Source of the DNA: Pseudeuparius sepicola
Lineage: Eukaryota; Arthropoda; Insecta; Coleoptera; Anthribidae
Direction of reading: 5' to 3'
Length of the DNA stretch: 64,000 bases
NCBI GenBank assembly: GCA_963920635.1
Contig: OY987298.1
Span: 35,123,787 to 35,187,786 of the forward strand
Shown: positions 11,641 through 24,192 of the stretch, one piece after another
Position numbering within the stretch: the first letter of the stretch is position 1
Layout of the letters: the number at the start of each line of letters is the position of its first letter
Position numbers and translations under genes: made by a program
Notes under the pieces: model-generated
Database searches by the model: none
What the model was told of the DNA's origin: nothing
Seen by the model: only the letters and a program-made list of their open reading frames with translations

Positions 11641-11846
11641 GATAATAGGCACAGCTCACACCACTTGTTATATTACCCCTGACAATGCTATCATGAAAAG
11701 CAAGCCCTCATCTTTAATAAATTACTCAGACCAGAAATAATACAGGCAATCCTTTCCTATGGCATTACAGTATCCATAAAACCCAGGAGAGCTTAGGCTT
11801 AGAAATTCTATGAGAAATTAAAATTCTTTCATTAGGGCCTACTCTG

Positions 11847-13679
11847 TACAGGGTGGCCAAATAAGCGAGGTAAGCGGCTGTATCTCGGAAACGGCTTGAC
11901 TTATGACCTTCCGGTAAAAAATATTCTTATAAAAGTGCCCACGAGAAATTATTGCTGGAAATTATTTTTAAGACCGCTAGGGGGCGTAACGCTAATGTAA
12001 AATGCAAAAAATAGGTTTTCTTTAAAATTTTCCTAATTAAGGTATTCTTAAAATGCATGCAAACAAATCTTACGTCTATAAGGAGTAACTTTGGTCCAGC
12101 AGTTTTTCCTCCAAAAAGACGTTACCCCTTAATGCCTCGTCAAAAAAATATGGTCCTATAACTGTACCGCCTAATATACCACACCATACGTTGACACTCC
12201 AGCGTCCTTGATGCTGAACTTGTTGCATCCGATGAGGATTTTCGGAACTCCAATAAAGCATATTATGGCAATTTACTCCACCATTGCTATTAAATGTAGC
12301 TTCGTCAGTCCAAAGAATTGTCATGCCCAGAAGCCAATGGCAATGGTCCATTCTCCTATCAAAATCAATTTCAGTCAAGGCCTGGTGCAAAACTACATGA
12401 TAAGGATGTAGTCTAAAAGTAAAACAAATTCGCATCAATTTGAAATCCGATTAACTTCTAGATTATTAAGGATTTTTTAAAACTAATAAAAAAACATACC
12501 CACCTAAACTCCTTTATAATATTTTGAACGGTAGTTCGCGTTATTCCCAATTCTAAGGACAAAGTTCTAGTGCTAACGTGCGGATGAAATTCTATATATG
12601 CTAGAACATTAATAATATTGTCTTCGGATCTAGCAGTTCGACGTCTCCGAAATACAGGTCGATGAATACTCCCAGTGGTACGTAGGCGTTGCACTAAGCG
12701 CGGAAAAACACGTCTGCCATAATGTCTGCGATTTGGATAAAATCAAAATAAACAGCTAACAAATCAACAGCCTCGTCATTAGTAAAAGGCATTTTTAATC
12801 AAGACAAATTACAATCAAATTGCAAGTTGAATGTTTTGACGTTTTAAGTCAAACAAGTTTTCGTTTCCAAAGCCATAAGTACCAACATTTTATTTCTTAA
12901 AAATATGACTAATTATGGAATTTAAAAAGATCTTGGGAAAAACTATTTATGGAAAGTCAATCTATATCAAAAGTTGTATCGGAAAACTTATTTAAAAATA
13001 TGCAATATTTAAATTTCTACGAGTTTTTTCGTTAATTTTAAAAATCCTTGCGATACACGGTCTCGCGGTTGGTTTTTGATTAATATCTCCGGCAAAAAAA
13101 AGAGAGAGACTTGCGGTTGCACCATTCTTTTAAGCTTTTAATACTCGATATAACTGTGTTTTAATATGCATATCATTGCATTTAACTTTTCTGAGAAAAA
13201 CAATAAACTAGACAGTTTTTGTAAAAACCGCCATTTAGCGGCCGTATTAAGAACCACAGATACTTCGCTTCCAGCAGGTGTGAAAGAGCAAAAAAACTCT
13301 TTTAAACAAGCTTTATTTTGATTTTTTACAATAAGGCATTCCCGAGATATTGCATATTTTCGAAATCAAGGTTTGTCTTACCCCCACCACTTTATTTGAA
13401 GATTTAGAGGAAAAAGTGCTGGACCAAAGTTACTTCTTATAGACGTAAGATTTGTTTGCATGCATTTTCAGAATATCTTAATTAGGAAAATTTTAAAGAA
13501 AACCTATTTTTTGTATTTTAAATTAGCGTTACGCCCCCTAGCGGTCGTTTTACAAACTTAAAAATAATTTCCAGCAATTTCTCTTGGCCACTTTTATAAG
13601 AATATTTTTTACCGGAAGGTCGTAAGTCAAGCCTTTTCCGAGATACAGCCGCTTACCTCGCTTATTTGGCCACCATGTA
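11847..13679. mobile_element. Fold-back transposon, family D, with transposase relic
   Basis: The ends are TACAGGGTGGCCAAATAAGC and its inverse (one base changed at the right end). The inverted arms of about 270 bp (11847-12120 and 13409-13679) are highly similar, including CCCCCTAGCGG-type and GCATGCATTTT blocks. The arms already contain the codons for LEEK.LDQ, so the inverted duplication captured transposase coding sequence. The minus-strand transposase (12076-12792) occupies the left half. About 600 bp of loop sequence (12800-13400) is unrecognised. Confidence 0.8.
12076..12792 (-). pseudogene. Two-exon Tc1/mariner-like transposase, truncated
   Basis: From ATG at 12792 the minus strand gives MPFTNDEAVDLLAVYF, then (after a small deletion and frameshift) RRHYGRRVFPRLVQRLRTTG and a helix-turn-helix segment STRTLSLELGITRTTVQNII. 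A probable 91-bp intron (12413-12503, GTGGGT...CTTTTAG) joins KEFR to LHPYHVVLHQALTE in frame. Next come the catalytic-core motifs ILWTDEATF, NPHRMQQVQHQGRWSVNVWC and GPYFFDEAL. The protein stops in the fold-back arm at LEEKLLDQ, so the last catalytic acidic residue and C-terminus are missing. Role: cut-and-paste transposition at TA sites. It is non-functional now. Family assignment is confident; the intron is inferred from frame restoration and splice sites. Confidence 0.8.
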
Positions 13680-14383
13680 CAAGGATTAGATACTTCTCAA
13701 CAAACAGGGCTAGTCAAGTTTACCAATGTTTGGGTGGGAATTACCTACGAAATAAAATATTACCATTTTTTCTTTAGAAAATGGTTTAAAGTTTGAAAAC
13801 CCTAAGAAACAATTTTTGTTCTCTAAAACTACCAATTTCTAACCTAATTATAAACTACATAAACGCTCAACTTTTGAAAAACTTTATTTGGTCCTAATTT
13901 AGTTTATTATTACCTAAAATCAAGCTTTGAAGACAAGAAAATTTTATCATCAATTTTTTGATCAATATTTATGTTATTATTTTATTATTTTTAACTTTCT
14001 AGATGCCCTTATAGTCAAAAGTTAATTTAATAAATGCTGAAGGTCATAAAGAAGTGAATTTTGTCTCAATATTATTCGTCTCTGTAGGTTAGGTCAAAAA
14101 TAAATAGGTTAGGTAGAAATTACCATGAAGTAAAATTATCCCAAAACAGTCTTTAAATTAGAAAAATTTTTTGCAATGTGAAAATTAATCGTGAACACTG
14201 AAAATATAAAGATTGAAGTGTAGCTTGTTTTGTTAGGTAGGTATGTAAGCTGTTATTTAAAATTTGGATTTTGCATTATTTGTAGGAACAAGGCTTTTCG
14301 TCTTTCCTCTTCTTTTTATCGGGCCATAAGGAAGATAAAAAATGAAGCCTTTGAAAGTGGTGAGATAGATAACTGTTCCAGAA
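13680..14383. other. Gene-free stretch
   Basis: The interval is AT-rich with scattered AGGTTAGGT words (around 14080-14115), which are common in insects but do not form a telomeric array. No gene, RNA or repeat is supported. Confidence 0.5.
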
Positions 14384-14430
14384 GTGCAACACAGTAGCGT
14401 GCCGTAGGGGGGGCACGGGGGGGCCTGTGC

Positions 14431-14450
14431 CCCCCCCCCCCCCCCCCGCC
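14431..14450 (+). repeat. Homopolymeric C tract
   Basis: An uninterrupted or nearly uninterrupted run of C lies just inside the left terminus of the outer hAT element, directly after a G-rich terminal segment. Length is likely to vary between individuals or assemblies. Confidence 0.9.
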
Positions 14451-14645
14451 CTCAGCCCTGACCCGCCCTTTGTGCTCTAGTGCAATTGCAAAATTGAACG
14501 TACAAGCACGACAATATTATGGTCTATTATTTGTATTATTTTTGGGTTATCCCCGGCAAATATTTCCTTTAAAGGAACGGTTGGCAACGCTTGAATTTCC
14601 AAAGGTGTTCAATGACTCAGGAAAGGACAAATAACTTATCATTCA

Positions 14646-15659
14646 CAGCGCCGGTTTTAGAGGGGTGCTAGGGCACTAATAGCGCCCGGCGGTTAATTTT
14701 AGGAGGCGGTATAGTTGGTCTAATAACTAAAAATAAATCACATTTTGTTGCTATGTCACCCAGAACGCGTCCCCTTCATTTTGATCGTAGTCTGCAAACA
14801 TAACATCTAAAACGTTCTCTTATTCATCATCTTAGTCATCTGTACGTTGAAGATTTTACTCCCCCCTGGATTTTTGGACGAAAATAAAAATTTCTAAGTG
14901 AAAATATCTTAAAGGCAGAATATACAACATTGATTCATTGATTGAATATAAATTGGAAAATTGTCATGTAATAATGTGTAACATAGATATACATTTATTG
15001 AAAAATATACTTATTATTGTCAAGTACCTAGCTAACTACCGATTCCACGAGACCTGGCTTTTCCCATACTAGCCCAGGGCTGTAATATGGTTTGGGTGTT
15101 TAAGCACCCTACCTTGAGAAAACACGAAAAATACATTATACTGTTATGATTTTGTAATTTCCTATACCTCTTTTAAACTATCTGTGCTTTATATTTCTAA
15201 AAATTTTTGCCCAGGACGCATTTTAGTAACCAAACACTTCTGCTTTCTTTTGTATAGCCGGTTTAAAAAGCAATGATTTTTATGGGCTCACACTAAAACC
15301 AATTTCGAAATTTCTATTGGTCACAGTTGCTCTATAAAAGAAGATTGAGTAGGACTTCTTGGATACAAATGTTTAGAGTCATAGTGAACAAAAAAAAATA
15401 AAAACCAGTTAACAAGAATATGTTTTGCTTGGAATTAATTTTCGTTAATTTAAACTGTTTGACTTTGAATATTTGAAAAATTTTCGCCTGCGGTGCAATT
15501 TTGTACCACAAAGATTCAATTTATAATTTATAATTATTTTTTAAATTTCTGACTACTTCCCAACTAAAATGTTTAGTTTTTTGGGCAAAAGTAAAAAATT
15601 GAGAGGAAATATAACGCGTTTTTTAAACCCCGGCGGTAGTCAAGCTAAAACCGGCGCTG
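14646..15659. mobile_element. hAT-type element nested inside the outer one
   Basis: The ends CAGCGCCGGTTTTAG and CTAAAACCGGCGCTG form a perfect 15-bp terminal inverted repeat. Flanks are ATCATTCA (14638-14645) and ATCATTAC (15660-15667). They agree at six of eight positions, with the last two bases swapped, so they are a probable decayed 8-bp duplication. No transposase was recognised. It is non-autonomous and younger than the outer element. Confidence 0.75.
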
Positions 15660-15918
15660 ATCATTACTAGTAATTGAATCAGAAACAGCGAAATTAATCA
15701 ATTATGATAAGACAAATGTAAATCTGTAAAAACAAGAAGATTATTATTTTAGTTAAGTAGGCTGTGTTATTTTTTGTTTATAGCTTTACCTAACTCATAA
15801 AATATTATATATTTTGTTTACTTTGTTAAAACAAAAAAAAATGTACAACTTTTTTTGGCGCTCTTAAAATAGCTCGCCCCCTCCGCCCTTTTGCCCACGG
15901 CACGCTACTGGTGCAACA

Positions 15919-16799
15919 GTTATCAATATGATATTAGAAGCCTCAAATAATGATAATAATTTGGAAGGGTACAAACAAATAGTAGAAGAAAATTGATGAA
16001 TTTCTCCATGGGCAGCTTGAAATACTGTTTAGAAACGTTATAACGATCAATAATAATTGATGTTTTTCGTATTTTTACGGCCTAGAAATACGATTTTTGA
16101 AAAATAAATCACAATATGTTGCTAGTATCTGTCCAAACTCGACGAAAAAAAACGTCAAAATCGATTGGAAAATAACGAGAAAAAAGGGGACCAAAGAATT
16201 GTTACTTCATTCCACTGCGTGCCTTACGTCAATCAAAGAAGTGCCGATGAATCTGCGGAATCTGTCTTCGAATCTGCCTCTATTCTAGACCCCTTTATAG
16301 GGTTAAGCAATTCCGCTAATTATTAAATTTCGGGCCCTAATAACGCGCACAGTCGATGGGCATCCAGGATTGGCGTTCGACTAAAAGGGAAACTCGAGAT
16401 GGATTGGTATTATGCTGAAAAGTTTATATTGTCCTTGATGACAAAGCAACAATTTTCTATATAGATAGAGTGCTGTCAAACTTAGCTAATTATTCAGTTA
16501 ATAAGTAGTTTGCTACAGCCTAACTTAACCCCACACCTGACACCTTAATATTAATTAATGAAATTCCATATTATAATACAGTAATTTCAATTGTCTTATA
16601 CTTTGTAATATATGCGTACAGTGGGTTCCACTATTTCACTATTAAATTGTGCTTTAATTTTTAACCAATATTTGCGAATCAAGTTGTTTAAATTCGTATT
16701 TATTTTATCCCGATTTACCTGAAAAAAGTAGCTACCTCTTATCTCGCGTATTGAAAATCGGTTTTTACAAGTTTCAAGATGACAACATATAATTTTAAA
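15919..16799. other. Gene-free stretch
   Basis: No supported gene. A 63-codon plus frame (16097-16288) lacks any recognisable motif. Confidence 0.5.
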
Positions 16800-18019
16800 T
16801 ACAGGGTTTCCCAACGAAAACTTGACCCCCCCAAAAATTCGAAAACCGAAAAATATTTGAAAATTCGCCGAGACCCGTCGATTTTTGTTTTTGGGGGGAG
16901 CTTTTTTGACAGTCAAGCCAACCCGATATGTTCATCCCCCTAATCCCTAGCAACCCCAACTTTAAAATTTCAAATGAACTACCCCCCTTGTGGCGCATTA
17001 TTTTAAAGCCCTTTTTATTGCGAATACAGTGATGTATCGTTTTTAGAATTCTGTTGAGATTTGACAGAATTATTGGCTAAAGACGGAAAGTGTACAATCC
17101 ACTGTACGCGAAGTAATTTCTACACAAATGCCCGCCACTATTAAGTTTTTTATCTACTACACACGACCAAATTACCTAGTTTTTATTGACGTGTCGATCA
17201 GTTTACAAAAAAGTCACAAATGAAAAAGCTGAAGCAAAACAAAAAAAGTTCATACGAATTCAAACCTTATATATTTTTAAAATATGTAACAAAACGTCAC
17301 TGTCACAAAAAAAGTTCCCGTTTTTTTGCTTGCAACCAGGAAATCGTTGAAAGTGTAAACGTGTTTTTGAAATGATTTATTCTATCGCGGAAAGGGTAGA
17401 AATTGTTGCAATTCGTGCTGTAGCTTCAGCGCAATCATGATTTCGAAAACAAATTGCAACAATTTCTACCCTTTTCGCGATAGAATAAACCATTTCGAAA
17501 ATACGTTTCCACTTTCAAAGCAGGCTGGAACTAACGATTTCCTGGTTGCAAGCAAAAAAACGGGAACTATTTTTGTGACAGTGACCTTTTTCTTACATAT
17601 ACACAACTTTTTGTAAACTGATCGACACATCAATAAAAACTAGGTAATTTGGTCGTGTGTAGTAGATAAAAAACTTAATAGTGGCGGGCATTTGTATAGA
17701 AATTACTACGCGTACAGTGGATTGTCAACTTTCCGTTTTTAGCCAATAATTCTGTCAATTCTCAACAGAATCCTAACAACGATACATCACTGTATTCGCA
17801 ATAAAAAAGGGCTTTAAAATGATGCGCCACAAGGGGGGGTAGTTCCATTTCAAATTTTAAAGTTGGGATTGCTAGGGATTAGGGGGATGAACATATCGGG
17901 TTGGCTTGACTGTCAAAAAAGCTCCCCTCAAAAACAAAAATCGACGGGTCTCGGCGAATTTTGTTTTTTTTTCGGTTTTCGAATTTTTGGGAGTCAAGTT
18001 TTCGTTGGGAAACCCTGTA
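16800..18019. mobile_element. Fold-back transposon, family E
   Basis: The ends are TACAGGGTTTCCCAACGAAA and its inverse. Arms of roughly 600 bp are close inverted copies, pairing almost to the centre around 17400-17455. The open frames in either arm are mirror images of one another and are not genes. No transposase piece was recognised. The element is essentially one long hairpin. Confidence 0.8.
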
Positions 18020-19453
18020 TAGTGTGTTATGCAGTGGTGGAATGTACAAACACACATTACAGATGTCACAAATTCCTGTTTGAAACCTCGCATTCTAGAT
18101 TATAAAAATACAATGGACAAGCGCTATTGGTGTGATAAATTCAACATCCACATGAAAACGTTTCTCAGAACAAGTTTATGGGACTAAAGACAAACCGTTC
18201 GGTTTGCCCGAGCAAAGATTAGGAAGAATGATGTTTTCTTAATCGGACAAAATCTCCTTCTTTAGGGACCGCTGCTCAAACACACATTTGGAAAAGAATA
18301 ATAAAACAGAGTGAGCTGATGAATCTAATTTATAGATAATGTAATAATGTAACGAAAAATGCCTCCAAATTTGTTCTATCAGCTTTTGACGAACACATTT
18401 TCACTGTTTTCTAACCTGCTCAAAAATTTTGACGATAAATTTTAAGATTCGGTGTTATAGTTTTGCAATTTTGAAGGCATTTTGCGACACAAATTTTGGC
18501 CTGAGGTCCAGGCCCCATTTTAATTGATGATTTATTATTTCCCTGTAATAATTCCATTGGTTTTTCAGAAGTAGTCTAGAACTTTTTGATTTCCAGATGT
18601 ATCATTCAGGAATATTTTAGAATTGTCTCCAGTCTTCTATTTAAGTATATAAGCCCGATGAATTGTGCCTGCGAGGTCAGAACGCGATATTGTACGAATC
18701 TTGGGCTGAAGAGTATTCTTAGTCATTGACATTACCCGACAAATTATTTGTGAAGTCTACCATCCCAAGTATGTGATTTTTCTAATCTCTCGCATAATGG
18801 AAAGTGATTGTTAATAGTTCCTTATTTGTCGAAATTCGAGTGACAAACCCTTTACTGTCCAACACTCAGCAGATAAAACGTGGCCGCTTTTGCCAGAAAT
18901 CGATTAGGTGTTAAACAAAGGTTATATGAAACCCTTGTTCCTTGCTGCAAGCTAAGTGGATTCGCACTAAATCAAGTTTATATACTTTATCCTAATAAAC
19001 AGGTCAACTTCCACGTTGTTAAAACCTTCTTACCTTGTCTAAGAAAGAGCTCTTTATAACAAAATTGTCTTAGAAAAGTACAGGCGCATGCGTGGTTGTA
19101 ATATAACCTTAAAATTTTGAAGTTTGTATACTTACATATGTCCCGTGACAGATAAGGCAAAATATAACTTATTAGATGAAATACCCGTTGGAACTCATTA
19201 AAGCATTTTCACCCCTTTAAGAAGGTGGAAAAGAGATATTGACAATTTTGGATTTTTCCCTAATTATGGCTAGTAACATTAGCCTCCATAAATTTCTACC
19301 CTCTAAGACACCTAGAAGTGTTAGGAAATTTTTGGACAGATCTACATTGCCTTTTAATACTGTATAGAGAGATACCATATTCTAAGGTGCTAACAGTTTT
19401 AATTCGATCTGGTTTTATGACAGAATCATATAATTTATTAAATCCTTTTTTTA
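18020..19453. other. Gene-free stretch
   Basis: No gene, RNA or repeat pair is supported. Base composition is the ordinary AT-rich background. Confidence 0.5.
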
Positions 19454-19587
19454 ATTTAATTTTTAATTGGGTTTTTCGCCACCAAACTGATTGAAAGACA
19501 ACTTTTTCAAGACAACTTTTTCGAGGCAACTTGAAAAAGTTGTCTTTCAATCAGTTTGGTGGCGAAAAACCCAATTAAAAATTAAAT
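19454..19587. repeat. Perfect 58-bp-arm hairpin
   Basis: Positions 19454-19511 and 19530-19587 are exact reverse complements over 58 bases, with an 18-base loop. The loop repeats ACAACTTTTTC, which is also at the inner end of the left arm, so the loop looks like a slipped or partly duplicated copy. There is no mismatch, so formation was recent or the sequence is maintained. No transposon end or target duplication is evident. Confidence 0.95.
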
Positions 19588-22570
19588 GGATCTGTTTGCG
19601 CCACAAATAAATTTTAGAAAATATCCTTTTTTTAACTTACACAAGAAAATCCCAAAATTTTCCTGAGTTATAACTTTATTCACACGTGAATAAAACCTCA
19701 AAGCACTAAAAGTGTTTTAACTGGAGCATTTAAAAGTAAACATGAAAGCAAGGTTCAAACCTAATATCTTTAAGGGTACCTACAATGTATTAAAGTTCGT
19801 TATAAGATTTTTTACTCTTATAAAACTCTTGCCACTAGCCAATAATAAAGCCCCATTAAGAGCAATTGTAGGTACTCTGAGATAGATAAGTTTTAGTAAA
19901 GAAAGTGATAAAATTTTTATTAAAACTCCTTCTTCTCCAAGTGATAATTAAATTTGTATAAAATCAGCCATAAATAAATTAGCATATTTTAAGCATGCCA
20001 CAAAACCTTTATGAAATTGAGTCAAGACAAAATAGAATTTAAGATGTTATTTGGGATAAAGATGGTAACCAAGGCAACAAGTTTGGACTTTCATTGTTGG
20101 AAAACCCAGGTCATTTGGTGTCTGAAGCGGGATTTGAAGAGGACTCTAAGGCCCCTGGTGAACGTCCGCAACCAAAAAATAGAGAGCAATGGAGATGGAA
20201 AAGTTAATAGAAATATTTATGAAGAAATTTGACCAAATAGACAAGAGAAAAAATGAGAAGACTTAATGAAAAATCTTTAGGAAGAAATGAAGAAAAACGA
20301 AGAAGAAATATACATTTGTGGGGAACTTCCTTTTACTTTATAGAGTGGCTCAAATAAAGCAAGATTCTCTAAGATGTTTCTATTTTCATATATGATTGTG
20401 AAACCATAATAATTAACATTCTAACCTTAAAATTATTCTAATGACAACTGACAATTAGTCCGTTACCAACCTAAACAATTAGCGCGAAATTCAAATTTGA
20501 ATTTTTCTATAACACATTAAACAAGAAAAACTGATGAGCGGTGACCTCAACACTAAATTTGAAGAGAAATGGAATATCTACAGATCGAGTTGTAAAAGAA
20601 AATCACCGAGTTTGAAGAGGTTGTTGAAGAGGTAATAACACAAACGAAGAGGGACTACAAATGAAAAATTAGCTACAAAGTGAAGTTGGTAATTGAGCCT
20701 CTCGAGTTCGAAGAAAACTTGATCAATAAGATAGACACGGCAAATTATATGTTCTGTGCTAATTTTTACTATACCGACGCCAAAGTACTAGTATGATATT
20801 TTCTATGCGAAAATAAGCCTTCAATTCGTCAACCCTCTCGGTAAAGAAATACAACTTTTTAGAACGTTTCTACGTAAATGCTGGTTATTGCCCACCAAAC
20901 ACGATAACTTATAGAGGCACCGATACCATTGAATAATACCGGTTATCATTTGTAACGAGAACATCCCTCAACGGTACATCCCTAGATAAAATACGACCCC
21001 ATTCCGACCCGAGCATAAATTCAAATCCTCCGCAGTAATGCCCCAAAGACAAATCGAATAAAACGGAAGGCACTCCCGCAGAACAGTATGTACAGTTATG
21101 ATAAATTTATCCGGGGAAATCCGCCCCCACTGCTGGACTGCGACGGCGGACCTAATCCGAATTTACAGCCGCCAAGAACTAAAAATCGGAATAAGCCCAA
21201 TTTGTGACCGCGGGGTCGGCTTCGTTTCTAACGGAGCGTGTGACAGTTTAGCTGATAACTTTGATAGGTACACAACAGGGACCCTTTAAAGTAAGGGGAC
21301 CCAGCATTACACTTTCCAAAGTGAGGCCGTTTCTTTCCTCATTCTAATGGTCTCAATGATGCCAAGTATGCCATTTTATTGGAGAATCTATGAATATAAC
21401 AGATAACAGGTAATTTGATTGTTAGTAAAAATTAATAATGGTTTCCATGATTTCTAAAAATTAAACTTGACAATGTTCTGTCAACAAACACAGAATATGG
21501 CCAAGTGCCAAATGAATCAAATTTATTTTATATCTCAATTTGGTTTCCTGCAATTATTTCCAGGAATTTAAATAATATAAGTATGGTAAGTCAGTGACGA
21601 TTTTGCTTATTTGAGAATTTGTCGCTATTGCACCTTGTTACCAGGTTCCTCAAACCATTTGTAATATGTAGGTATAATAGGTACGTACTTGAACTTTCTT
21701 CCCTTGTTGAATGTATCTACCCAAAGAACTTTCACACATTTCGGGATGGACTAATAAGAGTAGGTCTTGTACTTAGTTCTAATCATGTATAGTTTTTCTC
21801 GGTGCTCATTATAAAATTTTTGTAATTTTATTTCTCTCCCAAGGTACCTCACAAACGTAAAATAAACTTATAGTTGTAGATAAAAACTGTTTTAAAAAAG
21901 ACCTGACTGAAGTTACCTGCTTAATAATTTAAAATTTTCGAAATACGATTTGTTTCGAACCACCTACTTATACGTAATGCCCACGTAATGGGAATTGTAG
22001 GATTACTAAAGGTGAGACAAGAAAAATCTGGTTGCAATTATTGGGACTACTACAGGCGGCCGCATTACCTTTAATTGACTATCTGGAAGTTAGAAAACTT
22101 GAAAATTGTGAATTATGATGGGAAATATTTTGCTTCCTTTGGAATCTATGGCACTGGAATGTCGCATAAAACCTGATGGCAGTTGGACACTGACATATAA
22201 CATAACCTTGTACCAGCCCACTTATGTGGTCTCCTTGGAGTATACAGAAAACAAACTTCCCCTCAAGGCTTCACTTTTCCTATGTGATAGACTGTGACAT
22301 GCTGGGTCTCCTTATTTTAAAGAGTCCCTGGTACACAATAATGTCATCTGGATTCATTTTGATATTGAGGTGTGCTTCTTGAACGATAACAACTGTTCAA
22401 ATATTTGATCTTGTGATTTGCGAAAAATGCTTTAGATACAGATATATTTATTATTTTCCTCGTAATGGTATATCTATAGATTTTTTATTTTTTATAAAAA
22501 TAACTACTTGCGGAACAACAAATTTGCTAGATTATATTTTGCAAGAGTAATAATTACTACCTGCAGTCTC
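19588..22570. other. Gene-free stretch with faint coiled-coil-like coding traces
   Basis: No gene is supported. Around 20170-20310 the plus strand encodes a Lys/Glu-rich run (for example MEKLIEIFMKKFDQIDKR) broken by stops, and 20550-20660 is similar. This could be a decayed gag/ORF1-like coiled coil from a retroelement, but no diagnostic motif is present. The segment 20900-21330 is somewhat GC-richer without recognisable features. Confidence 0.35.
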
Positions 22571-23391
22571 CAGTGTATCCAACTTTAAAATTGTACAAAT
22601 CCGTAAAATCTTGATTCATGGAGATAATCGCCTAAACTTTTTTTTGTTTGAAAGGCCTTCAAAAATAGCTTCTTTTGACGTTCCTGCCATTTTCAAAATG
22701 CAAGTCCAAGGCCGGCTGCGATTTTTTTTATACCCTTGATTTTCACGAAATTTTTATGTAACTTATACGGATCAAGAGTGCTCAAGTGTGTGATAAACAC
22801 AAAAGTAATGTATTTCTTTACAAAATGGCAACTAACAAATAAAAACAATTTAAATTATTGGACCTTTCTCAACAAAGTCACTGTCTAAGATGATACATTT
22901 TCTGTGCATTTCCTGTTGTGGCACACCAGCCACCTTAACTGATATGGACTTAGTGACTGACAGGCTTCTGTATTTTTTAGATCTAGTTCGTTTATAGTGT
23001 GTGGAGCGGTTTTGATATACTCTGTATATTTTGTATTGGACCTTTGCACACGAATACCTTGGCAGATGTCTTTAAAATTCCTATTTTGCTCAAATTTGAC
23101 TCCCTGCAGAATGGAATTCCCTGTACATTTTTTATTCAAATTTGGTATATAGGAGTTTTGGGGTGTTCTGATTAACGCTGTGGGGTCAGATTTTAACTAA
23201 AAAAATCGCTAGATGGTTTTAGTGAAAATCGGGGGTATAAAAAAATCGCAGCCGACCCTGGATTTGCATTTTTAAAATGGCAGGAAAGTCAGAAGAAGCG
23301 GTTTTTGAAGGCCTTTCAAACAAAAAAAAGTTTAGGTGATTATCTCTAAAAATTAAGATTTTACGGATTCGTACAGTTTTAAAGTATATGA
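22571..23391. mobile_element. Fold-back element, family F
   Basis: Inverted arms of about 200 bp (22571-22772 and 23196-23391) share blocks such as GAAAGGCCTTCAAAAA, ATCCGTAAAATCTT and the inverted pair around the ATCGCAGCCG core. Unlike the neighbouring fold-backs, its ends are not TACAGGG, and no target duplication was identified. The loop (22773-23195) carries frames with no recognised product. Confidence 0.7.
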
Positions 23392-23775
23392 CATAATCAG
23401 TACAGTATAGGTATAGTACAGTATAGGATACAATCTTTTTTTAATATGTGTTTATTGCTTTTGTGGTTAGGAAAGTTTTCAATTCTGCAAAGGCAATCTG
23501 AACCTCGCCTTCAGATCATAGGTAACTTAGGTAAATTATTTATCATAATATTATCACTATGGCGATTGACGAAAAAATATGACAATGAAACGTGCATTGA
23601 GCATATTAGTTTTGTAATTACTTACGCCCCATTGAACTTTTTTTAAAACAAAGTTAGTCTTTGATCTCTACGATAATTTTAACCACAGGTGAAATTGAAC
23701 CCCTGGAGCACTCCTATGAATCTATTTTTCAAAAAAAAAACGAAAAAAAATGATCGTTTTTCTCTGAAATTCATC
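23392..23775. other. Gene-free stretch
   Basis: A short GTACAGTATAGG repeat cluster (about 23399-23432) follows the fold-back; nothing else is recognised. Confidence 0.4.
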
Positions 23776-23967
23776 CTAAAAGAGTATTAAGTACCTATTT
23801 ATAGCAGATAACATTTTGCTATAAATTGCTGGTGGGTATAATTCATCTTGGTGTAAAATAGCTACTGCTGACTGCGAGAAGCCATGGCGCAACGAAAGTC
23901 GCCTCGTACTAGTTCTCGGATTCTCTTCCACATCATTTGAAACGTCTGGTTCTAAATCTCTTATCAC
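23776..23967 (-). pseudogene. Tc1/mariner-like transposase N-terminal relic
   Basis: The minus frame contains VEENPRTSTRRLSLRHG followed by FSQSAVAILHQDELYP. This matches the helix-turn-helix segment of insect mariner-like transposases (ENP.TSTR...., SQS.V...L....LYP). It sits in no recognisable fold-back, and the catalytic domain is not found on either side within several hundred bases, so it is an orphan fragment. Confidence 0.65.
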
Positions 23968-24169
23968 TCTCAGTTTTTAGCTTCTGTGCCCTGGTCACCC
24001 AAATATGGCATAAAACTTTCAACATCCATCAATCTTCGCACCGGCCTAAGCAATGTTCTGTTATTTGGTACATTTCGATCAGGATATTGTCAAGCATACC
24101 TTAAGCTTCTGAACTGTTTTCTTAAAAAATACGCCTTTTAAGCGTATCAACCATTTCAGGGTTTGCGTA

Positions 24170-24192
24170 ATGATTATTATTATTATTATTAT
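24170..24192 (+). repeat. TTA/ATT microsatellite
   Basis: About seven consecutive ATT units. Confidence 0.9.

Larger units (their letters stand above)
14392..15910. mobile_element. hAT-type element (outer) with 8-bp target duplication
   Basis: The left end CAGTAGCGTGCCGT and right end ACGGCACGCTACTG form a 14-bp terminal inverted repeat. The exact octamer GTGCAACA flanks it at 14384-14391 and 15911-15918. Eight-base duplications and CAG-starting ends fit the hAT superfamily. No transposase frame was found. About 1 kb of its length is a second element nested inside (14646-15659). A run of C follows the left terminus. Confidence 0.85.

Noticed and set aside
14080..14115. AGGTTAGGT words as telomeric (TTAGG)n sequence
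   Set aside because: They are isolated words with irregular spacing, not a tandem array.
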